From: Sphingobacterium thalpophilum
GTDB lineage: Bacteria; Bacteroidota; Bacteroidia; Sphingobacteriales; Sphingobacteriaceae
Reading direction: 5' to 3'
Length of the DNA stretch: 64,000 nt
Assembly: GCA_945868825.1 (NCBI GenBank)
Contig: CAMBMM010000001.1
Location: 248,001 to 312,000 of the forward strand
The number at the start of each line of letters is the position of its first letter. Within the stretch, counting starts at the first letter, position 1. The notes under the pieces were generated by a model that was not told the DNA's origin, did no database searches, and saw nothing but the letters and a program-made list of their open reading frames with translations. Shown here piece by piece: positions 36,642 through 45,105 of this stretch. Made by a program: the position numbers and the translations under genes.

Positions 36642-37883
36642 TTACATTTTTATTTCAAAACCAGCGGTTTTCAAATCGTCCCAAAAATGAGGATATGATT
36701 TAGCAACCACTTCGGGGTCTAAAATTTCCACTTCATCAATTAGTAAAGCCAAAGGGGCAAAGGCCATTGCCATGCGGTGGTCTTCGTATGTGGCTATTTG
36801 TATTTTTTTAGGCAATACTCGGTGTGTACAGTCTAGTTTATACGACAAGTTTTTTTCGATGAGCGTTACGCCAATTTTAGCCAATTCGGTTTGTAAGGCT
36901 TTTACTCGATTTGTTTCTTTAATTTTTAAGGTTTCTAAGCCAGTAAAAGTGGCTTCGTGTCCTATTGCAGCACAACATACAATTAGGGTTTGTGCTAAAT
37001 CGGGACATTCTTTTAAATCGAAAATTTTACGCTCGGGGGTTTTACTCTCTTTGGTTAAAAGGAGTTCTCCGTTTTTAAATTGAGAAGTAATGCCAAAATT
37101 GGCCATTAATTCTGTGATTTTACTATCTCCTTGTAAGCTGTATGCTTGTAAATAAGGCAAGGATACTATTGCTTCTTGGGCTAGTGCAGCTAGTGCATAC
37201 CAATAGGAAGCTGCACTCCAATCGGGCTCTACTATTAGTGTGCTCGGTTTAAATTCTTGTTTTTCTATGCAAATCTGGTTACTCTCCCAACTATGTTGAA
37301 TACCCACTTCTTGCAACATGGCCAAGGTCATTTCTAGATAGGGTTTGGAGATTAAATCGCCTTCAATTTCTAAGCATAAGCCTTTGGGCAGGATAGGGGC
37401 AATGAGTAGTAGGGCCGAAATATATTGGCTACTGGTATTGCCTTTAATACGAATGTGGTTTTCTTTTTGCTCAAATGGTCCTTTGATAAGGAGTGGCGGA
37501 AAGCCTTCTTTTTCGAGATAAGTAATGTGAGAGCCTAATTTTTGTAAGGCATCAACTAAAATACCGATAGGCCGTTCTTTCATGCGTTGGCTGCCGGTGA
37601 GTGTATATTCACCCGGCTGCGTGGCTAAGAGTGCCGTTAAAAAGCGCATGGCTGTTCCCGCTGGGCCTACATCAAAAACTTGTGTGATTTGAGTATGTTT
37701 TTGTGTGTTTAAAATACCAAAAAGCGTTTGCGTATCGGCTGCTTCGGATAGATTTTTTACACTCACGAGCCCATGGCTTAAGGCCTGCAAAATAAGGGCC
37801 CGATTACTTTCACTTTTAGAACCGGTGAGTGCAATATTAGCCTGTATTTTTTTGCTAGGATGGGAGAGCGTAATGGAAGCCAT
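36642..37883 (-). CDS. aroA: 3-phosphoshikimate 1-carboxyvinyltransferase (EPSP synthase)
   Basis: The 413-residue enzyme adds the enolpyruvyl group of PEP to shikimate 3-phosphate. The N-terminal motif is [18 protein letters not shown], the internal repeat motif is [15 protein letters not shown], and the C-terminal part has [12 protein letters not shown] and [14 protein letters not shown]. Family length is about 410-440. The ATG at 37881-37883 ([14 protein letters not shown]) was chosen because upstream codons lie inside the DAHP synthase gene, whose stop is 2 nt before. The glycine-rich loop reads AGTAMR, a class II-like variant of the class I sequence AGTAMR/GTAMRP; no class can be fixed with certainty. 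Confidence 0.93.
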   Translation of the reverse strand: MASITLSHPSKKIQANIALTGSKSESNRALILQALSHGLVSVKNLSEAADTQTLFGILNTQKHTQITQVFDVGPAGTAMRFLTALLATQPGEYTLTGSQRMKERPIGILVDALQKLGSHITYLEKEGFPPLLIKGPFEQKENHIRIKGNTSSQYISALLLIAPILPKGLCLEIEGDLISKPYLEMTLAMLQEVGIQHSWESNQICIEKQEFKPSTLIVEPDWSAASYWYALAALAQEAIVSLPYLQAYSLQGDSKITELMANFGITSQFKNGELLLTKESKTPERKIFDLKECPDLAQTLIVCCAAIGHEATFTGLETLKIKETNRVKALQTELAKIGVTLIEKNLSYKLDCTHRVLPKKIQIATYEDHRMAMAFAPLALLIDEVEILDPEVVAKSYPHFWDDLKTAGFEIKM

Positions 37884-37885
37884 GT

Positions 37886-39004
37886 TTAGCTGTTTGCTTT
37901 TTCTTGGTTCATGATTTCCGTTTGCTTGCGGATGGATTCGTTGTGTATGAGTTCTAATAATTTGCCTACAAAGGGAAGGTTCAAATTTAAGGCTTTCGCA
38001 AAATCGGAACGTTTGTGAATTATTTCGTCCCATCGTACCACTTGTAAAATGGTAACGCCACTATCTCGTTTGTATGCACCAATTTTTTCTACAATGCCCA
38101 TCCGCTCAGCCATTTTTTCGATAATTTGATCATCAATTTGATCAATTTGCTTACGCAACTCGGCCAATTTATCTACAAAATCAGCATCTTTTAACTCGGC
38201 TTTACGCAGGGTTAGGCGATCCATTAATTCGGCTAAGGCCGATGGCGTAAGTTGTTGATTAGCATCTGTCCAAGCTACCGAAGGGTCTATGTGCGACTCT
38301 ATCATTAAGCCCTGCATGTCTAAATCCAAGGCTTTTTGTGCAATGTAAGGAATGAGTTCGCGGTTACCGCAAATATGACTTGGGTCGTTTATGATGGGTA
38401 ATTCGGGGCAAATGGTTTTTAGCTGTATGGCTAGTTCCCACATGGGTTCGTTTCTGAAAGCTGATTTCTCAAAAGAAGAAAATCCACGGTGAATAGCAGC
38501 TAGTTTGGTAATGCCGGCTTGGTTGATGCGTTCTAAGGCGCCAATCCACAGCGATAAATCGGGGTTTAGCGGGTTTTTAACCAATACGGGAACATCTACA
38601 CCTTTTAGGGCATCGGCAATTTCTTGTACCGTAAATGGGTTTACGGTAGAACGGGCTCCTACCCAAAGCATATCTACGCCTGCGGCCAAGGCTTCATCTA
38701 CGTGTTTGGCATTGGCTACCTCTACAGCTGTGGGTAAACCGGTTTCGGCTTTGGCTTTTTTGAACCATTCGAGCCCAATACTACCAATTCCTTCAAATTC
38801 TCCAGGTCGGGTCCGAGGTTTCCAAATGCCCGCTCTTAATACAGCCACTTTGCCGGTAGCAGCTAATAAGCGGGCTGTGGCCAATACTTGCTCTTCGGTT
38901 TCGGCACTGCATGGGCCTGCAATTAAGCGTGGCTGGGTGCTGCCGGGGAACCACGAATCAAAAGGAGCAATGTTTAAAGATAATTTCATGTTATGCGTGG
39001 TCAT
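37886..39004 (-). CDS. Bifunctional DAHP synthase / chorismate mutase (type II)
   Basis: The 372-residue fusion joins an N-terminal DAHP synthase of the KDO8P-synthase-like subfamily (about 1-265) to a C-terminal AroQ-type chorismate mutase (about 275-362). The first part condenses PEP and erythrose 4-phosphate; its motifs are LIAGPCSAE, AGIWKPRTRPGEFEG and IINDPSHICGNR. The mutase turns chorismate into prephenate; helix 1 has LAELRKQIDQIDDQIIEKMA. In related fusions the mutase domain serves as the feedback sensor for prephenate. The start may instead be the ATG five codons later (MKLSLNIAPFDSW), which matches the usual family N-terminus. It has its own 105-nt upstream spacer after aroB. Confidence 0.92.
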   Translation of the reverse strand: MTTHNMKLSLNIAPFDSWFPGSTQPRLIAGPCSAETEEQVLATARLLAATGKVAVLRAGIWKPRTRPGEFEGIGSIGLEWFKKAKAETGLPTAVEVANAKHVDEALAAGVDMLWVGARSTVNPFTVQEIADALKGVDVPVLVKNPLNPDLSLWIGALERINQAGITKLAAIHRGFSSFEKSAFRNEPMWELAIQLKTICPELPIINDPSHICGNRELIPYIAQKALDLDMQGLMIESHIDPSVAWTDANQQLTPSALAELMDRLTLRKAELKDADFVDKLAELRKQIDQIDDQIIEKMAERMGIVEKIGAYKRDSGVTILQVVRWDEIIHKRSDFAKALNLNLPFVGKLLELIHNESIRKQTEIMNQEKANS

Positions 39005-39109
39005 TTTTTAGGTATTCGTCTAAAAAGCTAAGGTTAAAGGTATGTTTACTGATTTGGCTTTTTACTCTTTCCAAATCGCTTGAGTTTTTATTTTACCAAT
39101 TCTGCCGAA

Positions 39110-40174
39110 TTATATAATTGTTTTTTGGTAAAAGTGCAGACTTTGTGTTATTTCTTCGCTAGTGAGGTAGTGATTGTAACTACATACCCCAATGTTATCG
39201 AGCAAGGCAAAGCCGATTTGGTCGCCCAGGTTTTTCTTATCCTGTTTCATAAAGTTTAAGAGGTCACTTATAGCTACTTCGGGAATAGCCGCTAAAGGGA
39301 ATATATTTTTTAAAAGCTGAAAAATATCATCAGCCTCTGTTTCTGTAAGGCTATGGTGCTTTTGCGATAAATAGGTTTCGCAATACATGCCCATGGCCAA
39401 GGCTTCACCGTGTAAAAGGGGGCTCTTGCTTTGTAAAAAATAACTTTCGATAGCATGCCCAATGGTATGGCCAAAATTTAAAATTTTGCGTAGTCCTTTT
39501 TCTGCGGGGTCTGCTTTTACTATGTTATTTTTGATACAAATAGATTGCTCAATCCGATCGATGGAAATGTTTTTAGGGGAAGTAGTTTTTAAAATAGCTA
39601 GCTCTTTTGCATCGGCAATGAGCCCGTGTTTAATCATTTCGGCAAAGCCCGAAACCAATTGCCGCTCAGAAAGTGTTTTTAAGAAAATGGGGTCAATAAC
39701 TACGGCTTGTGGCTGGGTAAAGGTTCCAATGCAGTTTTTTACCTCATCCATATCGATGCCAGTTTTACCGCCTACCGAAGCATCTACTTGTGCTAGCAGG
39801 GTAGTGGGCACTTGCACAAAAGCAATGCCTCGTTTAAAGGTTGCTGCAGCAAAACTGCCCATATCGGTAACTACACCACCTCCTACATTTAGTATTAGGC
39901 TGTTGCGATCGGCTTCAAAATCCAATAACATTTTCCAAATGCCAATGCAAAAATCAATGTTTTTATTTTCTTCGCCGGGGTCAATAGTAATGATGTCGTA
40001 GCTTGTAACGCTGGGCAATTTTTTGAGTACGATAGGCAAGCAAAGTTCTTCGGTAGTACTGTCTACCAAGAAAAATAGTTTAGAGAAATTATTTTTTTGG
40101 ATGAACTGATCTAAAGCAGCTAAACCGTTTTCAATATAAATATCGTAGCCAGTACTTGCTATTTTTTTACTCAT
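39110..40174 (-). CDS. aroB: 3-dehydroquinate synthase
   Basis: The 354-residue NAD- and metal-dependent enzyme turns DAHP into 3-dehydroquinate. The NAD-binding GGGVVTDMGSFAAATF and the active-site VPTTLLAQVDASVGGKTGID are clear, as is the metal ligand region NFGHTIGHAIESYF. Length is normal. It overlaps the S4 gene upstream by 4 nt (ATGA-type) and is followed by a 105-nt gap before the DAHP synthase gene, so aroB and the rest may be separately promoted. Confidence 0.95.
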   Translation of the reverse strand: MSKKIASTGYDIYIENGLAALDQFIQKNNFSKLFFLVDSTTEELCLPIVLKKLPSVTSYDIITIDPGEENKNIDFCIGIWKMLLDFEADRNSLILNVGGGVVTDMGSFAAATFKRGIAFVQVPTTLLAQVDASVGGKTGIDMDEVKNCIGTFTQPQAVVIDPIFLKTLSERQLVSGFAEMIKHGLIADAKELAILKTTSPKNISIDRIEQSICIKNNIVKADPAEKGLRKILNFGHTIGHAIESYFLQSKSPLLHGEALAMGMYCETYLSQKHHSLTETEADDIFQLLKNIFPLAAIPEVAISDLLNFMKQDKKNLGDQIGFALLDNIGVCSYNHYLTSEEITQSLHFYQKTII

Positions 40175-40377
40175 GCTACTTTTATTTTTTGGCCCTCAAA
40201 TTCAATTACATCGCCTATTTTCACTTTTAAACGTTTACGGTATTCGGTTTCCCCGTTTACCAATACATCGCCTTGGCTCACCACAATTTGCGCTTCGCCA
40301 CCAGTTTGTACCAGATTACACGCTTTTAACAATTGAATGAGTGGAATGTATTCGCCTTCGAGTTTAAATTTGATCAT
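40171..40377 (-). CDS. Small S4-domain RNA-binding protein
   Basis: The 68-residue protein is almost entirely an S4 RNA-binding domain of the YbcJ/YaaA type: LIQLLKACNLVQTGGEAQIV and VNGETEYRKRLKVKIGDVIE. Such proteins bind RNA, but the target is unknown. It overlaps aroB by 4 nt and starts the aro gene cluster. Its start lies 72 nt from the divergent proline dehydrogenase gene. Confidence 0.85.
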   Translation of the reverse strand: MIKFKLEGEYIPLIQLLKACNLVQTGGEAQIVVSQGDVLVNGETEYRKRLKVKIGDVIEFEGQKIKVA

Positions 40378-40417
40378 GGGATAAAGGTATGAAACCTCTT
40401 ACTAAAATTAATATGCT

Positions 40418-40445
40418 TTTGATTTCCCTCAGTTGTGTAACTTTG
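40418..40445 (+). promoter_or_regulatory. Candidate promoter of the proline dehydrogenase gene
   Basis: TTTG (40418-40421), a 16-nt spacer and TAACTTTG (40438-40445) match the Bacteroidota -33/-7 pattern, with a spacer a little short. The -7 element ends 4 nt before the only plausible ATG, so transcription would begin almost at the start codon. Confidence 0.5.
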
Positions 40446-40449
40446 TTGC

Positions 40450-41646
40450 ATGCGCACGAATACTTCAGCGAACAGCAGTCCTTTATCTTTTGATAATACA
40501 GAAATTGCTTTTAAACATAAAACCAATGCCGAGCTTAGTCGTGCCTATTGGTTGTTTAGAGCTATCAACATTAATTTTCTAACTAAAATAGGTCCACCCT
40601 TGGTTAATTTGGCTTTAAAGCTACGTTTGCCCATTACAGGCTTGATTAAAAAAACCATTTTTGCGCATTTCTGCGGGGGCGAAACCATTGAATCGGCTGA
40701 GGGTAGCATTGCTCAACTGGCTGCAGGAAAGGTGGGTACCATTTTAGATTATTCGGTAGAGGGCGAAGAGGAAGAAGCCGTTTTTGAAGAAACCTGCAAA
40801 GAAATTATCCGCACCATTGAGCGTGCCCATGGCGATAAACGCATTCCGCTAACGGTATTTAAAGTAACGGGTGTAGCCCGCTTTGCGCTTTTAGAAAAAG
40901 TAACTGCCAAAGAAAAACTCGATAAAACGCTCCAAGCCGAATACGATAAGGTATGTGAACGTGTAAAACGAATTTGTTCTAGAGCATCTGAATTAGCTGT
41001 TCCGGTAATGATTGATGCCGAAGAAACCTGGATACAGGATGCTATTGATACCATGGCCTTAGACATGATGCATTTGTTTAACCGTAAAGAGGTTATCGTA
41101 TACACCACCTATCAACTGTACAGAACCGATAGCCTAGCCGCTTTAAAAGCCGATATGGATCTGGCCAAAAAAGATAAATTTAAGATTGGCGCCAAATTGG
41201 TACGAGGTGCTTATATGGAAAAAGAACGCTTGAGAGCGCAAGAATTCGGCTATCCATCGCCCATTCATGTAGATAAAGCCGCTACCGATGCCGATTACAA
41301 TGCAGCTTTGGATTTCTCTTTATCCCATGTAACGCATATCGCTTTTATTGCGGGTACCCACAACGAACATAGCTGTAAACTATTAACCGAATTGCTGCAA
41401 AAAAACAAGCTAGACCCTCAACACAAGCATGTATTTTTCTCTCAGCTATTGGGTATGAGCGATAATTTAAGCTTTAATTTAGCCAATGCTGGCTACAATG
41501 TGGCCAAATATGTGCCTTATGGTCCCGTAAAATCGGTGTTGCCTTATTTGTTTAGAAGAGCTGATGAAAACACCTCTATTGCCGGTCAAATGGGTAGAGA
41601 GTTGGGCTTAATTGTAAAAGAACGCACAAGAAGAAATTCAGCTTAA
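40450..41646 (+). CDS. Proline dehydrogenase
   Basis: The 398-residue FAD enzyme oxidises proline to pyrroline-5-carboxylate and passes electrons to the respiratory chain. The barrel motifs are present: [38 protein letters not shown] and [20 protein letters not shown]. This is the stand-alone enzyme; there is no P5C dehydrogenase domain, so the second step must be encoded elsewhere. It probably binds the membrane peripherally. A Tet-type efflux gene starts 1 nt after its stop, which suggests co-transcription. Confidence 0.92.
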   Translation: MRTNTSANSSPLSFDNTEIAFKHKTNAELSRAYWLFRAININFLTKIGPPLVNLALKLRLPITGLIKKTIFAHFCGGETIESAEGSIAQLAAGKVGTILDYSVEGEEEEAVFEETCKEIIRTIERAHGDKRIPLTVFKVTGVARFALLEKVTAKEKLDKTLQAEYDKVCERVKRICSRASELAVPVMIDAEETWIQDAIDTMALDMMHLFNRKEVIVYTTYQLYRTDSLAALKADMDLAKKDKFKIGAKLVRGAYMEKERLRAQEFGYPSPIHVDKAATDADYNAALDFSLSHVTHIAFIAGTHNEHSCKLLTELLQKNKLDPQHKHVFFSQLLGMSDNLSFNLANAGYNVAKYVPYGPVKSVLPYLFRRADENTSIAGQMGRELGLIVKERTRRNSA

Positions 41647-41647
41647 T

Positions 41648-42865
41648 ATGCAATTAGGAAAATCGAAGTATGCGTTAAACTTCATCTTTTTAACCCTTCT
41701 TATTGATATTACTGGTTTAGGAATTATTATTCCGGTAATGCCTAAATTGATAGGCCAACTCACTGGCGAAGGGCTGAGCGTAGCTTCGGAGTATGGGGGC
41801 TGGCTTACCTTTGCCTACGCCTTTATGCAATTTATTTTTGCCCCCATTTTGGGCAATTTAAGCGATAAGTATGGCCGTCGCCCTGTACTCTTACTCTCTT
41901 TATTAGGCTTTGGTATCGATTATTTGTTTTTAGCTTTTGCACCTAGCATTTTCTGGTTATTTGTAGGCCGTATCATTGCGGGCATTGCAGGTGCTAGTAT
42001 GACCACGGCCATGGCTTATATTGCCGATGTTTCTACGCCAGAAAAGCGGGCACAAAATTTTGGACTTATTGGAGCTGCCTTTGGCTTGGGCTTTATTATT
42101 GGCCCGGTTTTGGGCGGAGTGTTGGGGCAATTTGGCACCCGAATTCCATTTTTTGCCGCTGCAGGTTTGGCTTTACTTAATTTCTTGTATGGCTATTTTA
42201 TTCTCCCAGAATCGCTTACTAAAGAAAATAGAAGACCTTTTAATTTTAAAACCGCCAATGCTTGGGCTTCGCTTTCTCGGTTAAAGCGCTACCCGAAAGT
42301 ATTGAGTTTAGCCGGAGCCTTAATTTTAGTGTATTTGGCTAGTTATGCTTTGCAAAGTGTGTGGACCTATTACAACATGTATAAATTTGGTTGGACTGAA
42401 GCACTCGTAGGCTATTCTTTGGGTTTTGTGGGTATTACTATTGCTGTGGTACAGGGTGGCCTAATCCGAATCATTATTCCCAAATTAGGGCAGGAGCGTA
42501 GTTTGTATATTGGTTTGGCTTTATACAGCTTTGGTTATATATTATTTGCTTTTGCTAGCGAAAGTTGGATGATGTTTGCCTTTATGATTCCGTACTCCTT
42601 GGGAGGTATTGCCGGCCCGGCCTTGCAGGGTATCATGTCTAATCAGGTACCCGACAACGAGCAAGGTGAATTGCAGGGAACCTTAACCGGATTGATGAGT
42701 TTAACTGCCATTTTTGGTCCATTACTCATGACCCATCTTTTTTCTGCCTTTACCGGCAAGCAAGCCTATTTCGAATTTCCGGGTGCGCCTTTTTTAGTTG
42801 GGGCAGTACTGCTTTCGGCAAGTAGCATTTGGGCCTATAGAAGTTTGCATGGTCCTAAGGCTTAA
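41648..42865 (+). CDS. TCR/Tet family MFS transporter
   Basis: The 405-residue protein has about 12 membrane segments and the MFS motif [17 protein letters not shown] between helices 2 and 3. The N-terminus [20 protein letters not shown] and motif C-like [13 protein letters not shown] match the TetA-like drug/H+ antiporters. A substrate cannot be named, and tetracycline resistance should not be assumed, since such homologues are normal in Bacteroidota chromosomes. It follows proline dehydrogenase after 1 nt and overlaps the convergent DUF962 gene by 11 nt. Confidence 0.87.
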   Translation: MQLGKSKYALNFIFLTLLIDITGLGIIIPVMPKLIGQLTGEGLSVASEYGGWLTFAYAFMQFIFAPILGNLSDKYGRRPVLLLSLLGFGIDYLFLAFAPSIFWLFVGRIIAGIAGASMTTAMAYIADVSTPEKRAQNFGLIGAAFGLGFIIGPVLGGVLGQFGTRIPFFAAAGLALLNFLYGYFILPESLTKENRRPFNFKTANAWASLSRLKRYPKVLSLAGALILVYLASYALQSVWTYYNMYKFGWTEALVGYSLGFVGITIAVVQGGLIRIIIPKLGQERSLYIGLALYSFGYILFAFASESWMMFAFMIPYSLGGIAGPALQGIMSNQVPDNEQGELQGTLTGLMSLTAIFGPLLMTHLFSAFTGKQAYFEFPGAPFLVGAVLLSASSIWAYRSLHGPKA

Positions 42866-43169
42866 ACTTCTGCTTTCCGCTCAATAAATCGAAAAACAAG
42901 ATAAAATCACTTGCTAGGCTGTATAAGGGGTGCTTAAACGTAGCAGGTTTATTCTTTTCGAAGAAAAAATGCCCCACCCAAGCAAAGCCGTAACCCACAA
43001 AAGGAACCGCAATAAGTAGCTGTATGTTGTGAAATAACAAAGCAGCGGCCGCAAGCGCCAGCACCAAACCCGTGCCTATAAAATGCAATACCCTGCTTGT
43101 ACAGTTTTTGTGTTCAGTAAGGTAAAAAGGGTAAAATTCTTGTAAAGAGTTAAAGCGTTTCTGTTCCAT
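42855..43169 (-). CDS. DUF962 / Mpo1-like family membrane protein
   Basis: The 104-residue protein matches the DUF962 (Mpo1-like) family: [48 protein letters not shown]. The conserved histidines (HKN, HFIG, GHFFFE, KHP) correspond to the iron ligands of the yeast dioxygenase Mpo1, which oxidises 2-hydroxy fatty acids. Two hydrophobic segments (about 33-52 and 53-70) suggest membrane insertion. The bacterial substrate is unknown. It lies 17 nt downstream of the HAD phosphatase gene. Confidence 0.86.
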   Translation of the reverse strand: MEQKRFNSLQEFYPFYLTEHKNCTSRVLHFIGTGLVLALAAAALLFHNIQLLIAVPFVGYGFAWVGHFFFEKNKPATFKHPLYSLASDFILFFDLLSGKQKFKP

Positions 43170-43186
43170 AGTACGAATATAAAAAT

Positions 43187-43819
43187 TTAAAGTAATCCAG
43201 AGGTCTGTAAAAATCCGGGTAATGTTTCGCTTGGTAGCAATAAATGAGTGTGTAAACCCAACTCGCCAGCTGTTTTTAGGTGTTGCGGACTATCGTCAAT
43301 AAATAAAGTTTCGTTTACATCTAGCGCATGTTCCTTCAGTACAAATTCAAAAATATCGCGGTTGGGTTTGCGCATGCCCATCAGGTGAGAATAATAATCA
43401 TTCTCAAAAAAGATGCCGTTCGAATCGATATTAAATTCCCGTTTCAAATATGCTACAATCCAGTTGTAGTGAATTTCGTTGTTATTGCTCAATAAAAAAG
43501 TACGGTACTTGTCTTTGGCTTTTAATAAAGCTTCGTGGTTTCCGGGCGGAACGCCAATTAATAAACTGTTCCAAGCGGTATCAATATCGGTATCTGTTAA
43601 ACTCGGGTGCTGGGCAATATCACGTATGGCTTGCCTAAACTCTGCCGAAGAAATGGCGCCCATTTCAAATTGATTGAAAATAGGATGGTGGCCGCTATGC
43701 GCAAAAAAAGTCTCTATATTCTCAATTCCTAGATTCTCAAAAGCAGTTTGTGCCCGCTGAAAATCGATGTGAAAGATCACATTTCCATAGTCGAAGATTA
43801 TATTTTTGATATTTTGCAT
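43187..43819 (-). CDS. HAD-superfamily phosphatase (YihX-like)
   Basis: The cytosolic protein of about 210 residues is a HAD subfamily IA hydrolase. Motif I is FDYGNVIFHIDF, with nucleophile Asp and the DxGNV form of the YihX group. Motif II is the serine in TFLLSNNNE, the motif III lysine is in RKPNRDIF, and motif IV is FIDDSPQH. The YihX member of E. coli dephosphorylates glucose 1-phosphate; the substrate here is not established. The ATG at 43817-43819 (MQNIKNIIFDYG) was preferred to an upstream ATG nine codons earlier, as it places motif I normally. It precedes DUF962 by 17 nt. Confidence 0.88.
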   Translation of the reverse strand: MQNIKNIIFDYGNVIFHIDFQRAQTAFENLGIENIETFFAHSGHHPIFNQFEMGAISSAEFRQAIRDIAQHPSLTDTDIDTAWNSLLIGVPPGNHEALLKAKDKYRTFLLSNNNEIHYNWIVAYLKREFNIDSNGIFFENDYYSHLMGMRKPNRDIFEFVLKEHALDVNETLFIDDSPQHLKTAGELGLHTHLLLPSETLPGFLQTSGLL

Positions 43820-43883
43820 GGCTATGATTTTAGAATATGCCTGCAAATATGTAAAATTGCACTGTTAAAATTCAATTTTAACT

Positions 43884-43957
43884 GCGCCTATAGCTCAGTT
43901 GGTTAGAGTAGAAGACTCATAATCTTTTGGTCCCTGGTTCGAGCCCAGGTGGGCGCA
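43884..43957 (+). tRNA. tRNA with CAT anticodon (elongator Met, or Ile2)
   Basis: The 74-nt cloverleaf has acceptor GCGCCTA with TGGGCGC (one G-U), D arm AGCTCAGTTGGTTAGAG, anticodon loop CTCATAA and T arm GGTTCGAGCC, with discriminator A. CCA is not encoded. The first pair G-C and D arm exclude the initiator type. A CAT anticodon can read AUG, or AUA after lysidine modification; elongator Met is preferred, but Ile2 cannot be ruled out. Confidence 0.93.
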
Positions 43958-43963
43958 CTAAAG

Positions 43964-43993
43964 AAAACCTTCCCTAAATGGGAGGGTTTTTTT
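43964..43993 (+). terminator. Terminator of the tRNA gene
   Basis: An 11-bp stem (43964-43974 with 43980-43990; AAAACCTTCCC, one G-U) with a 5-nt loop is followed by T residues, 6 nt after the tRNA. The remaining region 43994-44211 is very AT-rich and shows no gene; it should hold the promoter of the PorP operon (nearest -7 match: TATGTTTA near 44178, not exact). Confidence 0.85.
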
Positions 43994-44211
43994 ATGACCA
44001 TTAGTCACTCCATTCTATCTTAATTAATTATTTTTTATTCACATTCACCTATTTTTCAAACCTTCATTTTAGGCTATGTTGCCTTTTTTTTAAAAAAAAG
44101 TGGAAGACATATTGACCACTATATTAATTCAATATTAAATAATTATTAAGCATATTTTTTTTCACAGAAAAAAGTTCTATGTTTAGAAAATTTTTTTAAA
44201 AAACTTAGAAT

Positions 44212-45105
44212 ATGACCAAAATAAAAGTCCGTTTAGCTATTGCCTGTTTTCTTTTACTAAACACCTCTTTATATGCGCAGCTAAACCCATTAAGTTCGCA
44301 ATACTTTCAAAATACCTATTTAGCCAATCCGGCTATGGCGGGTATGCAAAAAGGGTTGAGAGTAAATTTAGCTTACAGAAACCAGTGGAGCAGCATGCCC
44401 GGTTCGCCAAAAAATACGGTAGTTACCTCCGATTATCAAGAAAACCGCGTAGGCTTGGGTCTAAGCATGCTAAAAGATCAGGCCGGTTTGATAAATCGTA
44501 CCCAAGTGTTGGGCACTTATGCCTACCATTTGCCCTTAAACGGTAGCGAATCTGCCTTGCATTTTGGTTTATCGTTTGGATTTAACAGTCAACGCCTAAA
44601 TTCAATGGATGTGGTAGCCGCAGCCAATGACCCTTCTATTGCCAATTTTGAGAACAATATCGTACTTGACGGTGCTTTTGGAATGGCCTATACCAAGGGT
44701 AAATTTGGTTTAGAACTGGCTTTTAATAATCTTAAAAACCAATTTAATGTAGAGCTGCACAACAGCACTGATTATACCACATTTTACACTGCAGCAAGCT
44801 ATGCGCTTACTCTGCAAAACAATTGGGCGCTCAACACTAAATTTGCTTATAGAGGTGTAAAAGGCTATACCAATTTATTTGATTTAGGTGCCGAATTGAA
44901 AACCAGAGACCAACAATTGGGCTTTTTAGCCTTATACCATTCCAATAAGAGTAGTTCTTTTGGCCTCAGTTACGAAAATAAAACCGGCTGGCGCTTAGCC
45001 ACCATATATACTACCTCCGCAGCCAATTTACAAACATATGCCAATGGTGCCGTGGAATTTGCTTTACAAATTAATTTAACTAATAATACGAATGAAACGA
45101 ACTAA
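44212..45105 (+). CDS. PorP/SprF family type IX secretion membrane protein
   Basis: The 297-residue protein has a signal peptide (MTKIKVRLAIACFLLLNTSLYA) followed by QLNPLSSQYFQNTYLANPAMAG, the PorP/SprF signature, and a beta-barrel-like remainder (SFGLSYENKTGWRLATIYTT). It likely sits in the outer membrane and serves a type IX cargo. Unlike the other two pairs in the window, it comes first in its operon. Its end overlaps the next gene by 14 nt, so the downstream surface proteins are its likely partners. Confidence 0.88.
   Translation: MTKIKVRLAIACFLLLNTSLYAQLNPLSSQYFQNTYLANPAMAGMQKGLRVNLAYRNQWSSMPGSPKNTVVTSDYQENRVGLGLSMLKDQAGLINRTQVLGTYAYHLPLNGSESALHFGLSFGFNSQRLNSMDVVAAANDPSIANFENNIVLDGAFGMAYTKGKFGLELAFNNLKNQFNVELHNSTDYTTFYTAASYALTLQNNWALNTKFAYRGVKGYTNLFDLGAELKTRDQQLGFLALYHSNKSSSFGLSYENKTGWRLATIYTTSAANLQTYANGAVEFALQINLTNNTNETN

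Noticed and set aside
38505-39011. 168-codon open frame antisense to the DAHP synthase gene
   Set aside because: Low-complexity shadow of a conserved coding sequence.
39462-40001. 179-codon open frame antisense to aroB
   Set aside because: It overlaps aroB fully and shows no protein family resemblance.
41648-42865. Reading the Tet-type transporter as an acquired tetracycline resistance gene
   Set aside because: Similar chromosomal MFS genes are common in Bacteroidota. There is no mobile element and no composition shift nearby.
43187-43846. Longer start of the HAD phosphatase at 43846
   Set aside because: It would add nine residues ahead of motif I; the ATG at 43817-43819 gives the usual family N-terminus.
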